A stretch of 64,000 nt of DNA, taken from the NCBI GenBank assembly GCA_947625885.1, contig CANQQA010000012.1:1-64000 (forward strand). The letters run 5' to 3'. Position numbers and translations under genes: made by a program. Source of the stretch: an uncultured Bacteroidales bacterium (GTDB taxonomy: Bacteria > Bacteroidota > Bacteroidia > Bacteroidales > UBA11471). This document shows, in pieces, positions 17,076 through 25,857 of this stretch. The first letter of the stretch is position 1, and every line of letters starts with the position of its first letter. Below the pieces are notes generated by a model that searched no databases, was not told where the DNA came from, and saw only the letters and a program-made list of their open reading frames with translations.

Positions 17076-17139
17076 AGAAAAAAAACGACACGTGCTTCTT
17101 TTATACCGATTTATTCAAAAAAAACGCCGGCAAAAAAAA

Positions 17140-17192
17140 TTCCGGACTTCGCGCGACACGCCCCGCAGCGGGGAGGTGCACAAAGTCCGGAA
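17140..17192 (-). terminator. Branched terminator of SusCD-TlpA operon
   Basis: Perfect 10-bp outer stem TTCCGGACTT/AAGTCCGGAA followed on the minus strand by eight Ts. The 33-base interior contains its own CCCCGC/GCGGGG hairpin, so the structure is longer than a minimal terminator. It lies 19 bases past the TlpA-like gene. Confidence 0.85.
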
Positions 17193-17211
17193 CGGAAATC
17201 GAAAAACCGGA

Positions 17212-18333
17212 TTATTCGTAGAGCGATGCCACGAATGCGGCAAGTTCTTCGCCGCGCAGGTCTTGGGCGACGATTTTACCGTCGGGGTCGAGTATGTACA
17301 TACGGGGTATTCCGGTTACGTTGTAACGGGCAGCCACGGGGCATTCCCAACCTTTCAGCGAGGAGACGTGATGCCAGTTCAAGCCGTGTTTTTCGATAGC
17401 GGCTTTCCACGCTTCGGCGTCTTCGTCGAGAGAGATTCCGTATATCTCGAAACCTTTGTCATGGTATTTCTCGTAGATGGCTTTCACGTTAGGCGCTTCG
17501 CGCAGGCAGGGACCGCACCACGAAGCCCAAAAGTCGATCAGCACATAGTGTCCGCGCAGGCTCGACAGGGCAAGTTCGGCACCGTCGGGCGTCGGCAGCA
17601 CGACATCGGGAGCGATACCGCCCACCGATACCGACGAAAGGGCATCGACAGCAGCTTTCGCTTCGAGACCCGGAGCCGACTGTTTCACGCGGTCGCTCAG
17701 ATTTTCGTAGGCAGTGCTTATTTCCTCAAAGGTGTTTTTGCGAATCATGTGCTCTTTGATGAAATAGGCTGCACCGTAATTGTTGCGGGCAGAGTCGACA
17801 AAGAGCAGACACTGTTTGGCGATGTTCGCCTTTATCGTATCGAGCGCCAATACTGCCGAGTCGAGATTTACATCTAAATCGCCGGAAACGATTTTCGAGA
17901 GCATCAGCATACTGCCGAGATCCATCATCGCCGACGAGAGCATCAGGTCGTTAGCCTGTGCGTATACCTCCTGTTCATCGCCTTCGGCAACGATAGCCGT
18001 AGACACATATTCGTTACTGTCTCTGTCGAGGCGGGTTTCGGGAGCAATCGTTACGGTTACGGGAACTTCGGAAAGCAGCAGCCCCTTGTTCTGACCGTCG
18101 GCAGTGAGGATATAAGCGCCTACCACACCGCCTTTATCGAACGAAAAAGTACCGTCGGCAGCCACGACTACCGAATCGGTCGGCGCGGCGTCGTCTGCGT
18201 TATCGGTTTTCGGTTGCAGATAGACGGTTTTTCCCACACCCTCTTTCCATGTGCCTTCGACTTGGTGCGGCTGCGAGCACGAAGCAAGCGCCAGCACCGT
18301 CAAGGCAGCAAGAAGACAATTGTTCGTTTTCAT
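17212..18333 (-). CDS. TlpA-like thioredoxin lipoprotein with DUF4369-type N-terminus
   Basis: 373 residues. A lipoprotein signal (LLAALTVLALASCS) precedes a beta-rich N-terminal domain (VEGTWKEGVGKTVYLQPK...DSVVVAADGTFSFDKG), as in DUF4369-thioredoxin proteins. A helical middle region precedes a TlpA/ResA thioredoxin fold from about 245. The redox motif WCGPC is at 272-276 and the cis-proline segment TGIPRMY is present. It likely reduces or isomerises disulfides of envelope proteins. It is the last gene of the SusC-SusD-metallopeptidase-like operon, 85 bases after its neighbour. That neighbour has two CC pairs, so it or the SusC/D proteins are possible clients (inference). Confidence 0.9.
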   Translation of the reverse strand: MKTNNCLLAALTVLALASCSQPHQVEGTWKEGVGKTVYLQPKTDNADDAAPTDSVVVAADGTFSFDKGGVVGAYILTADGQNKGLLLSEVPVTVTIAPETRLDRDSNEYVSTAIVAEGDEQEVYAQANDLMLSSAMMDLGSMLMLSKIVSGDLDVNLDSAVLALDTIKANIAKQCLLFVDSARNNYGAAYFIKEHMIRKNTFEEISTAYENLSDRVKQSAPGLEAKAAVDALSSVSVGGIAPDVVLPTPDGAELALSSLRGHYVLIDFWASWCGPCLREAPNVKAIYEKYHDKGFEIYGISLDEDAEAWKAAIEKHGLNWHHVSSLKGWECPVAARYNVTGIPRMYILDPDGKIVAQDLRGEELAAFVASLYE

Positions 18334-18418
18334 ATATTTATCAGATTTAGATTATAACGATATATCGACCGGAAAGTTTATGCCGACCGTACAGCCGGCA
18401 TAAACTCTTCGGCATTTC

Positions 18419-19660
18419 TTATTCCGCTTTGTCGGCGAGGGTAATGCCCAGATCGGCAAATATTTCCTTTACCAGATTCATACGTTTTTGCATATCGGGC
18501 AGCAAATCCTCTTTCACTTTTTTGCCGAGAGTTCCGTACGATTCCCCATCTGACTGCAATCCGTAGAAAGCATTATCGGGATTGGCGGCAGCAGCCGCTA
18601 CTTCAGCCCAGAAAGCCTCTTTTTCGGCAGCCGTGGTGGTTACGATGAAAGCCACATAGTCGCCCAATGCCTGTGCATGAGAAGTACGATAATACTGATA
18701 CAATGTAAAAGATTCATCGTTTTTGTTCTTCTGGTGCACATATACTTGTTGTACACCTATACGAGCCCGACGCAACTCGCAACCGATCCATGCATCCCAT
18801 GTATGCCAAGTCTCTTCGCCGCCGAACGACAAGTGTTTCCACTCGTCTTCATCAACATAAGAGGAGTCGCCAAGATTCGTCCAACCCTGCACAAAATCAT
18901 CAGCATCGGATTCGTAATATCCCATGCAATTTTCATTCATGGAAAAGAAGCCCATGCCAAAGTCTGACAAATCGGCTCCGACCGTATAATCGTAACCTAT
19001 CTGTTTGAATGCCTCAAATTTAGGGCTGTTCAACGGGTGGTCTTCCTGATTGAGCGTGTAAGAGTATATGTATTCGCAAATCAGCGACACGTAGAGGCGT
19101 TTCAGATAGTTTTTATCCATCGTGTCGAAATCGGGGCAGCAGTGCGAAAACATGATAAATTCGGGGCAGCAGGTTCCGCCTTCGAATGTACCGTGCACGT
19201 CATAAGCGATATTATAATATGCAACTTCCTTATCAGCCACCCAATAATTAAATTGCATTTCGCTGGCAAAATAGATTTTACGCGGCATATACTTCTGTAT
19301 AAATTCGGTGCCGAATACGGGGAATACTTCGTCTTCGAGGAAATTCAACACCTTATATATGTAACCGGTATCGGCAGGAACATAATACTGTCCATAAAAA
19401 TCGGGAACATCTTCGCCCTTGGGATCTTCAGGCGACGGACGATTTCCATAGATGAACATGGAACCGTCCGGAGAGGCGTAGCGGAAAGTTGCCGTATCGA
19501 CATCGACTACGGCATCGAGGTTGTAGGTATCGTTAAAGATATCAATGGCTTTGGCAGCCGGCACATAGGGCTCGACTTCGGGTTCATCGTTCGTGTCGTC
19601 GCAAGCAGCGAACAACGCAGCCGCTGCAAAGAGCGGTGCAAAAAGCAGGATTTTTTTCAT
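18419..19660 (-). CDS. SusCD-associated lipoprotein, degenerate zinc-metallopeptidase-like (Peptidase_Mx1 type)
   Basis: 413 residues with a lipoprotein signal (LFAPLFAAAALFAACDD). SusCD operons in this phylum often encode a lipoprotein with a HExxH zinc-peptidase core and a downstream GFxSxYA...EDF segment. Here the comparable positions read CEYIY (195-199) and GFFSMNENCMGYY...DADDF, so both zinc-binding His would be lost while the Glu is kept. That suggests a non-catalytic binding role; the family assignment is from pattern only. Two CC pairs (GTCCPEF, SHCCPDF) are unusual and may form disulfides handled by the adjacent TlpA-like protein. It is 29 bases from SusD. Confidence 0.6.
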   Translation of the reverse strand: MKKILLFAPLFAAAALFAACDDTNDEPEVEPYVPAAKAIDIFNDTYNLDAVVDVDTATFRYASPDGSMFIYGNRPSPEDPKGEDVPDFYGQYYVPADTGYIYKVLNFLEDEVFPVFGTEFIQKYMPRKIYFASEMQFNYWVADKEVAYYNIAYDVHGTFEGGTCCPEFIMFSHCCPDFDTMDKNYLKRLYVSLICEYIYSYTLNQEDHPLNSPKFEAFKQIGYDYTVGADLSDFGMGFFSMNENCMGYYESDADDFVQGWTNLGDSSYVDEDEWKHLSFGGEETWHTWDAWIGCELRRARIGVQQVYVHQKNKNDESFTLYQYYRTSHAQALGDYVAFIVTTTAAEKEAFWAEVAAAAANPDNAFYGLQSDGESYGTLGKKVKEDLLPDMQKRMNLVKEIFADLGITLADKAE

Positions 19661-19689
19661 ACAATAAAAATTTTTTAAGGTTATTACTA

Positions 19690-21228
19690 TCAGTTGTTTT
19701 CATAAGGCAGCATTTGACGGAGTGGTCGGGCATTGGTATTCTGGGGATTGAGAAGGCGCTCATCGCTCGGGAAATTCAGGGTGTAGGCGCCGTCGTCTTT
19801 TTCCAGCTTATAATATCCTGAGGTTTTGCCGTAAGGGTGTATGATTTCGGGGCGTGTGGTGCGGCGCAGGTCTATCCAGCGGTGGAGCTCCTCGAAACAG
19901 AGCTCGCGGCGCCGCTCGTCCCAAATGAATTGCACAATGGCATCGGAAGAGACGAAATCAGCTGGGTTCAGCTCGACATACGCCTGACTGTCCAAGCGGT
20001 ATTTACGCAGGCGATTGGCATAGTCGAGCGCCTTACCGTAATCGGGCGAGGCTTTGCGGGCATAGGCTTCGGCAAGGGTTACGTAGGCTTCTGCCGTGCG
20101 AAAAGCCGAATGGCGGTAAAGATTGTCATACAAATTGTATTTCAGTGGGTGATAATTTCCCTCCAAATAATAAATGTGTGTCGACGGTTTATGGGGCATG
20201 ATGAACCAATAGGGCATGCGGTGGTCGCCCACATGGGTCAGCGTGTCGTAGTCGTAGCAGTCCACCAGATTGTTGTCGATGGTGTGCGACACGCAAAAGG
20301 TCTGATCCATGGAGTTGACCGTCATGATAAGGCTGTTGATATCCCTCAGGCTCCGGTTTCCCGTGTAAACGAATATGAATTCGGGATTGGCGGGCTGAAA
20401 GAAGTTGTCGTATTTGGACGAATAGGATTCCTCGCCCGGAGCCACCGCCGTGATGCGGTCGGTAATATCGAAAAGTTTGTCGTTGTCGTTCAGTATCTCG
20501 GAGGCATATTCGATAACGGCATCGAAATTTTCGGTGTAGAGGGCTTCGCGCATGGCAACGAAAAGCATGGCGTCGTATCCGATGTAGTAATAGTTTCCGG
20601 TCTTTTTCCCCTTCAAGGCAGCCAACCCCTCTTTTATGTCGTCTTCGATAAGGGCATACACCTCACCGAAAGTGGCGCGGTAATAGGGCTCCAACGAGGG
20701 AGTGGGGTCGGTTTTCAGGGGCACGCACTCGGTATCGGGCGTCGCTTTGTCGTAGGGCACGGCATAGAGGTTTGCCAGCAGCAGATAGGCATAGGCACGG
20801 TGAAAGAGCGCCTGTCCGCGCAAGATGTCTTTCTCTTCGTCGGAGCCTTCGAGATCGGGCAGAGCGTCGAGGCAGGTATTGGCAAGAAGCACCTGCGAAT
20901 AGAGGTAGCCGAACAGTTCGTCATTGAAACCCTCATCGGGTATTTCCAATTCGTCGCGCCACTGATAAGCGTAGCGGTAATAGTTCAGGTTGAAAGGCAA
21001 AGCATTGTCCCACAAAGGGGTGTACAATTCCATGTCGTCGGTCATGAGATTGAGCCAAACGCCGTATTGGAGCAAATTGTCGAAATAGCCTTCGCCTTGC
21101 AGAATTTCGGCGTAATCGCTGCACGTGGTGGGGATTACCAAGTTCTGCGCCGAACGCTCCAAAAAATCGTCGCAACTGCAAAGCAGCGCAGCCAGAGCTA
21201 TGAAGTATGTCGTTGTTTCACGTATCAT
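19690..21228 (-). CDS. SusD/RagB-family nutrient-binding outer-membrane lipoprotein
   Basis: 512 residues. The lipobox LLCSC places the lipidated Cys at residue 19, followed by DDFLERSAQNLVIPTT, the usual SusD opening. Helical TPR-like parts follow (GQALFHRAYAYLLLANLYAVPYDK), and the C-terminal RagB/SusD domain contains FIWDERRRELCFEELHRWIDLRRT. SusD proteins cap the partner SusC barrel and deliver a glycan or peptide to it. The start is 18 bases from the SusC stop. No glycoside hydrolase is in the operon, which points to a non-glycan or peptide substrate (inference). Confidence 0.95.
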   Translation of the reverse strand: MIRETTTYFIALAALLCSCDDFLERSAQNLVIPTTCSDYAEILQGEGYFDNLLQYGVWLNLMTDDMELYTPLWDNALPFNLNYYRYAYQWRDELEIPDEGFNDELFGYLYSQVLLANTCLDALPDLEGSDEEKDILRGQALFHRAYAYLLLANLYAVPYDKATPDTECVPLKTDPTPSLEPYYRATFGEVYALIEDDIKEGLAALKGKKTGNYYYIGYDAMLFVAMREALYTENFDAVIEYASEILNDNDKLFDITDRITAVAPGEESYSSKYDNFFQPANPEFIFVYTGNRSLRDINSLIMTVNSMDQTFCVSHTIDNNLVDCYDYDTLTHVGDHRMPYWFIMPHKPSTHIYYLEGNYHPLKYNLYDNLYRHSAFRTAEAYVTLAEAYARKASPDYGKALDYANRLRKYRLDSQAYVELNPADFVSSDAIVQFIWDERRRELCFEELHRWIDLRRTTRPEIIHPYGKTSGYYKLEKDDGAYTLNFPSDERLLNPQNTNARPLRQMLPYENN

Positions 21229-21246
21229 CTTTTTCCTGTTTTTCGA

Positions 21247-24200
21247 TTAAAAGCCGATGGTTACCGACAAGGAGTAGGTACGGGGTATCGAGGAGTTTGC
21301 CATAGGACCCTGTTCGGGGTCGAAACCGTGCCAGCGTTTGTCGGCGATGATGAAGAGGTTGTTTGCCTGAGCCGAAATCTGGAAATTGGAGAGGTGCATT
21401 TTCTGCAACATCTTCGTGTCGAAGATATAGGAAAGCGAGAGACTGCGCAGGCGGAAGTTGTCGGTGGAGCATACCCGTGCGGTGGAATAGTCGTACATGG
21501 TGGTACCGCTCTTTCTGTTGACATTGTCGCGCATGGGACGGACGCCCAGATTTTCATAGGTATGGTCGTCGTACAGGGCGGGAATATCGGTATGCGCCTC
21601 GTCGCCGGGCTTTTCCCAGCGGTCGTTCAATTCGCGGGAAAGATTTTTTTCGGGGTCGAACACGGAGTCGTAGTCGCCATAAAGGAAAGGCAGACGTCCG
21701 ACAGCGCCCAACGAATAGGTGAACGAACCTCTCAGCGTCCAGTTCCGAATGCGGTATTCGAGGTTGATACCGCCGGTATGGGGAGGCGTCAGGACACCCG
21801 ACTTTTCCAAAGCGATTTCGTCGTCGTAGAGGGTATAGTTTTTATAGGTCTTGCTGCCCCACGTCGCTTCGGTGTTTCCGACAGCATCGTAAAAGAGCGG
21901 CAATCCCGTATCGTGATCGAGACCGGCAAAAGGATAGGAATAAATGGTACCGAGACTCTCTCCGACAAGCAGGGCAGAGCCCGATATCATGTTGTCGAGG
22001 GTATTGGAGACTTCGTCGTTGGCTTTCATCAGTTTGTTTTTATTATAGGAATGTATGAAACCGATGACCAAGCGCATCTTTTTATTTTGTACGGGCGTGA
22101 ATTTCAACGCCAGTTCGAAGCCGCTGTTGTTCACGTTTCCGCCGTTGATTTTTCGAATCGTGTAGCCGTTTACCGCCGAAATGGTTTTGTTCATAATCAT
22201 ATCGGTGCCCACTTTTTTATAGACATCGACGGTGCCGGTAATGCGGTCGCCCAAGAAGGAGAAATCGAGACCGACGTTGTACTGGGTGGTCTTTTCCCAG
22301 TGCAGGTCGGGATTGGGCCAATATGCCACCGTAGACGAGGCTATGCCTGTCTGCGAACTGATGTTTCCGATTGCCATGACGAGGTCGGGCGAAGTGCCTT
22401 TATCGACATTGCCCTGTATACCGTAGGAAGCTCTGACAGCCAGATAGGAAAGCCAGTCTTTGCAAGCGCCCATGAAATGTTCGTTGGTCAAAGCGTACTT
22501 TCCTGCCACCGACCAAATGGGGAGGAAGCGGTATTCGGGATTTTCGCCGAACTGATTGGAGCCGTCCATACGCACATTGGCATTGATGGTGTAGGTGTCT
22601 TTATAGGAATAAATTCCCGAGAAAATCCACGAAACCGTGTTGGCGTGATTGTCTACGATACCGGGCGTGTGGCGACCGAGCTTTATATCATTCAGATAAT
22701 AATCGGTGTATGCCGGCGAAATGATTTGCCCGCGCTCGGGCATCCAGCCGTAATAGGTACCGGAAAAACCGTCGGTGATGACGCTGCGCAACTCCGAAGT
22801 GCCCAATGCGCTGACGAGGTGTCCGTTGAAGTCTTTGGAATAAGAGAGGGTGTTGCGCAGGTCGAGGGTGGTTTTGGTCGTTTCGCTCTTGCTGATAAGA
22901 CCGCCCTGTGCCAGAACGCTGTTGTCCCACGCCGGCGTGCCGAATTCCAAATCGTCTTTTATCCAGCCGCGTATTTCATTGACGCAATAAGAATCGTCTT
23001 TCGCCCATGCGTTGGTCTTCACCGCATTATATACATAGGAGCCGGTGAGCTCGTAGCGCAGCCCGTCGTAAATCTTCCAGACGAAATTGAAGAGTCCGGT
23101 AATAGCGCCTATATCGGATTCGTTTCCGGTGGCTTCGGCTTCGTGCAGGGCATTGAAACGGTAAGTACCGCCACTCATGTTACTGAAAGAGAATACTTCG
23201 TAAGGCTTGTAAAAAAAGAGGGAGCCGTCGTCGTTGTATGCCGGTATGGTGCGGGCGGTTTCGCGCGCATAGGAATCGGGATTGAACGTGGGGTAATAAC
23301 CCTCGTTGTGGGAGATGTTTCCGTTCAAAGAAAATCCGAAATAGACTCTGGGGTGCACCCATGAGGAGAGTTTCAGCATGGCGGTGTAGCGCCGAGCGAG
23401 ACTTTCGTTGCCGGTACCCGGCGTGTTGGAAACACCGAGCGAGGCGTAATAGGTGGTGGTGGAGGTTCCGCCCGAAAGCCCGAGCGTATGATTCTGTGAA
23501 ACGGAATTGCGGAAAAGGAGGTCGAACCAGTCGGTGTTGCGGGTAATCATTTCATCGACGGCATCGTTGAATTCCGCACGCGAAAGCATCTTGGAATCAT
23601 ACTGCATTTTCAACATCTCGTAGCCGAGATTGAACTGGTTGCGGGTATATGCCAGACGACCCGCCAACAAATCTTTCGAGAGCTGCACGCGCTCGCCGGC
23701 ATCCATGAGATAGAGGCGGCGGTAGTTTTCGCGCTGATTGACCGAAACGGAACCGTTGTAGGTAATCCGCGGCGCTCCGCGATGCCCTTTTTTCGTGGTA
23801 ACGACAATGACGCCGTTGGCAGCCTGAATACCGTAAATAGCTGTTGCCGAAGCGTCTTTGAGGACGGTGATACTCTCGATATCGCTCGGATTGACACCGG
23901 CAATGGCATTACCGACCAGATACTGGGCATCGTCGGCAAGGGGGTCGAGATTGCCGCTCGCGTCCCAATTCACGCTGTTGTCGTCGAGAATGATGCCGTC
24001 GAGCACCCAAAGCGGGGCGGTATTGCCATAGAGGGAGGAGGTACCGCGAATACGGATTTTCGGGGTTGCGCTCGGGTCGCCGCTGGTCGTCAAGACGGAC
24101 ATACCGGCAACCTGTCCCGCCAACATTTGGTCGATAGAAAACTTGTCGGCCAGCTGTATTTCGTCCATATCCAGTTGAGAAACCGCACTCGCCAATTCCC

Positions 24201-24549
24201 TGCGGTTGATGTTTTGATAACCCGTTACGACCACCTCGTCCATATAGGTGCTTTTCGGATAGAGGGTTATATCGACTTCGGTACGGGGTCCGACAAGCAC
24301 TTCCTGCGTCTCGAAACCGATGCAGGAAAACACGAGCATCGAAGTTTCACCTTGCGTAATTGAAATAGTATAATTGCCGTCGATGTTGGTAATAACAGCA
24401 CTGCCCGTACGATTTTTTTCCTGTACGGTTACTCCTATCAAACTTTCGCCTGACTCGCTGACAACTTTACCTTTGACAATTCTTCTGTCTTTGGCAAATG
24501 CCTGTACGGCAAGCAAAAGCAGCAAAATTATTCCCGCATATTTTTTCAT
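21247..24549 (-). CDS. SusC/RagA-family TonB-dependent transporter
   Basis: 1100 residues from the ATG at 24549, which opens the signal peptide MKKYAGIILLLLLAVQAFA. The longer track start (24636) overlaps the promoter and is rejected. Next come a carboxypeptidase-regulatory-like domain (IVKGKVVSESGESLIGVTVQ), a plug domain (MDEVVVTGYQNINRRELASAV ... IRIRGTSSLYGNTAPLWVLDG, ATAIYGIQAANGVIVVTTKKG) and a 22-strand barrel ending RTYSLSVTIGF. No N-terminal STN domain is present, so no direct anti-sigma signalling is expected. It imports its substrate with the SusD lipoprotein encoded next. Confidence 0.95.
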   Translation of the reverse strand: MKKYAGIILLLLLAVQAFAKDRRIVKGKVVSESGESLIGVTVQEKNRTGSAVITNIDGNYTISITQGETSMLVFSCIGFETQEVLVGPRTEVDITLYPKSTYMDEVVVTGYQNINRRELASAVSQLDMDEIQLADKFSIDQMLAGQVAGMSVLTTSGDPSATPKIRIRGTSSLYGNTAPLWVLDGIILDDNSVNWDASGNLDPLADDAQYLVGNAIAGVNPSDIESITVLKDASATAIYGIQAANGVIVVTTKKGHRGAPRITYNGSVSVNQRENYRRLYLMDAGERVQLSKDLLAGRLAYTRNQFNLGYEMLKMQYDSKMLSRAEFNDAVDEMITRNTDWFDLLFRNSVSQNHTLGLSGGTSTTTYYASLGVSNTPGTGNESLARRYTAMLKLSSWVHPRVYFGFSLNGNISHNEGYYPTFNPDSYARETARTIPAYNDDGSLFFYKPYEVFSFSNMSGGTYRFNALHEAEATGNESDIGAITGLFNFVWKIYDGLRYELTGSYVYNAVKTNAWAKDDSYCVNEIRGWIKDDLEFGTPAWDNSVLAQGGLISKSETTKTTLDLRNTLSYSKDFNGHLVSALGTSELRSVITDGFSGTYYGWMPERGQIISPAYTDYYLNDIKLGRHTPGIVDNHANTVSWIFSGIYSYKDTYTINANVRMDGSNQFGENPEYRFLPIWSVAGKYALTNEHFMGACKDWLSYLAVRASYGIQGNVDKGTSPDLVMAIGNISSQTGIASSTVAYWPNPDLHWEKTTQYNVGLDFSFLGDRITGTVDVYKKVGTDMIMNKTISAVNGYTIRKINGGNVNNSGFELALKFTPVQNKKMRLVIGFIHSYNKNKLMKANDEVSNTLDNMISGSALLVGESLGTIYSYPFAGLDHDTGLPLFYDAVGNTEATWGSKTYKNYTLYDDEIALEKSGVLTPPHTGGINLEYRIRNWTLRGSFTYSLGAVGRLPFLYGDYDSVFDPEKNLSRELNDRWEKPGDEAHTDIPALYDDHTYENLGVRPMRDNVNRKSGTTMYDYSTARVCSTDNFRLRSLSLSYIFDTKMLQKMHLSNFQISAQANNLFIIADKRWHGFDPEQGPMANSSIPRTYSLSVTIGF

Positions 24550-24633
24550 AGCACTTTGCATAATGGCATTTCTGAACGAAAATTTGCGTCTTAAACAAAT
24601 CTTTTTTAGATATTTGTTTACAACATGCCGGCG

Positions 24634-24663
24634 CAAAGATATAAAATATCTGCAAAAAAGAAA
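24634..24663 (-). promoter_or_regulatory. Promoter of SusCD operon
   Basis: Minus-strand TATCTTTG (24634-24641), with TTTC about 18 bases upstream at 24660-24663. The predicted leader before the SusC ATG is about 80 bases, longer than usual here. Confidence 0.65.
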
Positions 24664-24768
24664 CTAATTATTGAAATATTTTTTTTATAACTGTTGCAAA
24701 TTCATGTGTTTCACTACAAATATAAACATAAAAAGCATATATTATTTCTTTCTTTTCGAAATTTCGAC

Positions 24769-24776
24769 TACATTTG
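24769..24776 (+). promoter_or_regulatory. -7 box of miaA
   Basis: TACATTTG fits TAnnTTTG, with TTTC at 24745-24748 in the -33 position. The leader to the ATG at 24803 is about 22 bases, and the track start at 24671 precedes it. Confidence 0.65.
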
Positions 24777-24802
24777 TACAAAACAGTCAGAGCGCAAATA
24801 TA

Positions 24803-25732
24803 ATGGATATTTTGACACTACTGGGTCCGACGGCGTCGGGGAAAACGGCGCTGGCAGTGCTGCTCGCCGAAAAACTCGGTGCGGAAATCATCAGCGCGGA
24901 TTCGCGCCAGATATACCGGCGCATGGACATCGGCACGGGAAAAGACCTGAACGAATACCGGCTGCACGGGCGCACGATTCCGTATCACCTGATAGACATC
25001 TGCGAGCCGGGCTACCGCTACAACCTGTACGAATATCAACGCGACTTCAACACGGCGTTCGACGCGATACGTTCGCGGGGCAGGCTGCCGCTGCTCTGCG
25101 GCGGCACGGGGCTTTACATCGAAACCGTTCTGAAAGGGTACAGTATGCCGCAGGTGCCCGAGAACACGGAGCTGCGCCGACGGCTGGCGGACAAATCGCT
25201 GCCCGAACTCGAAGCGCTGCTGCGCTCCTACAAAACGCTGCACAACACGACCGACACCGATACGTGCAAACGCGCCATACGCGCCATAGAAATAGAGGAG
25301 TATTACCGGAGCCTGCCGCCCGAAGTCCGACAGGACAAACCGCTGAAAAGTTTTATCGCGGGCATCGCCATAGACCGCGAAGTGCGCCGGCAGCGCATCA
25401 CCGAGCGGCTGAAAAAACGGCTCGACGGCGGCATGGTCGATGAAGTGCGCGGTCTGCTTGCCGAGGGCATTCCGCCCGAAAATCTGATTTACTACGGTCT
25501 GGAATATAAATTTCTGACCGAATACGTATTGGGAAAATACAGTTATCAAGAGATGTTTACCCTGCTGGAAACAGCCATTCACCAGTTCGCCAAACGGCAG
25601 ATGACGTGGTTTCGCGGCATGGAGCGGCGGGGATTTTCGATATATTGGGTCGATGGCACGCAACCGTTCGAGAAACTCTGCGACGAAATCGCCGAAAAGA
25701 TAAAAGAACAGATGCAGGGAGCCATTCAGTAA
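24803..25732 (+). CDS. miaA: tRNA dimethylallyltransferase
   Basis: 309 residues from ATG 24803 (MDILTLLGPTASGKTALAV). The P-loop GPTASGKT, the substrate-specifying SADSRQIYRRMDIGTGK, the PYHLID segment and LLCGGTGLYIE are classic MiaA motifs. It adds a dimethylallyl group to A37 of tRNAs that read UNN codons. The C-terminal QFAKRQMTWFRG segment is also conserved. The gene is divergent from the SusCD operon and starts after its own promoter. Confidence 0.97.
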   Translation: MDILTLLGPTASGKTALAVLLAEKLGAEIISADSRQIYRRMDIGTGKDLNEYRLHGRTIPYHLIDICEPGYRYNLYEYQRDFNTAFDAIRSRGRLPLLCGGTGLYIETVLKGYSMPQVPENTELRRRLADKSLPELEALLRSYKTLHNTTDTDTCKRAIRAIEIEEYYRSLPPEVRQDKPLKSFIAGIAIDREVRRQRITERLKKRLDGGMVDEVRGLLAEGIPPENLIYYGLEYKFLTEYVLGKYSYQEMFTLLETAIHQFAKRQMTWFRGMERRGFSIYWVDGTQPFEKLCDEIAEKIKEQMQGAIQ

Positions 25733-25762
25733 ATAAATAGAAAAAAATCGCTGCATCTGTTC
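25706..25762. repeat. Exact inverted repeat across the miaA stop codon
   Basis: Twelve-base arms gaacagatgcag (25706-25717) and ctgcatctgttc (25751-25762) separated by 33 bases that include the miaA stop. No T-run follows, so a rho-independent terminator is not clear. It may stabilise the mRNA end or attenuate readthrough into the next gene. Confidence 0.5.
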
Positions 25763-25857
25763 CTGTCCGTACAAAGAACAATCTTTTTGCTTTTTTTGTT
25801 CCGGATTTATCCCATTTCCCTTAAAAAACTTTTTACTTTGCAAAAAATTTATCGACT

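Noticed and set aside
19837-23364. 1175-aa plus-strand ORF opposite SusD/SusC
   Set aside because: It is antisense to two clearly coding genes with matching SusD and SusC domains, has no recognisable motif and spans the gene boundary. It is a composition-driven shadow.
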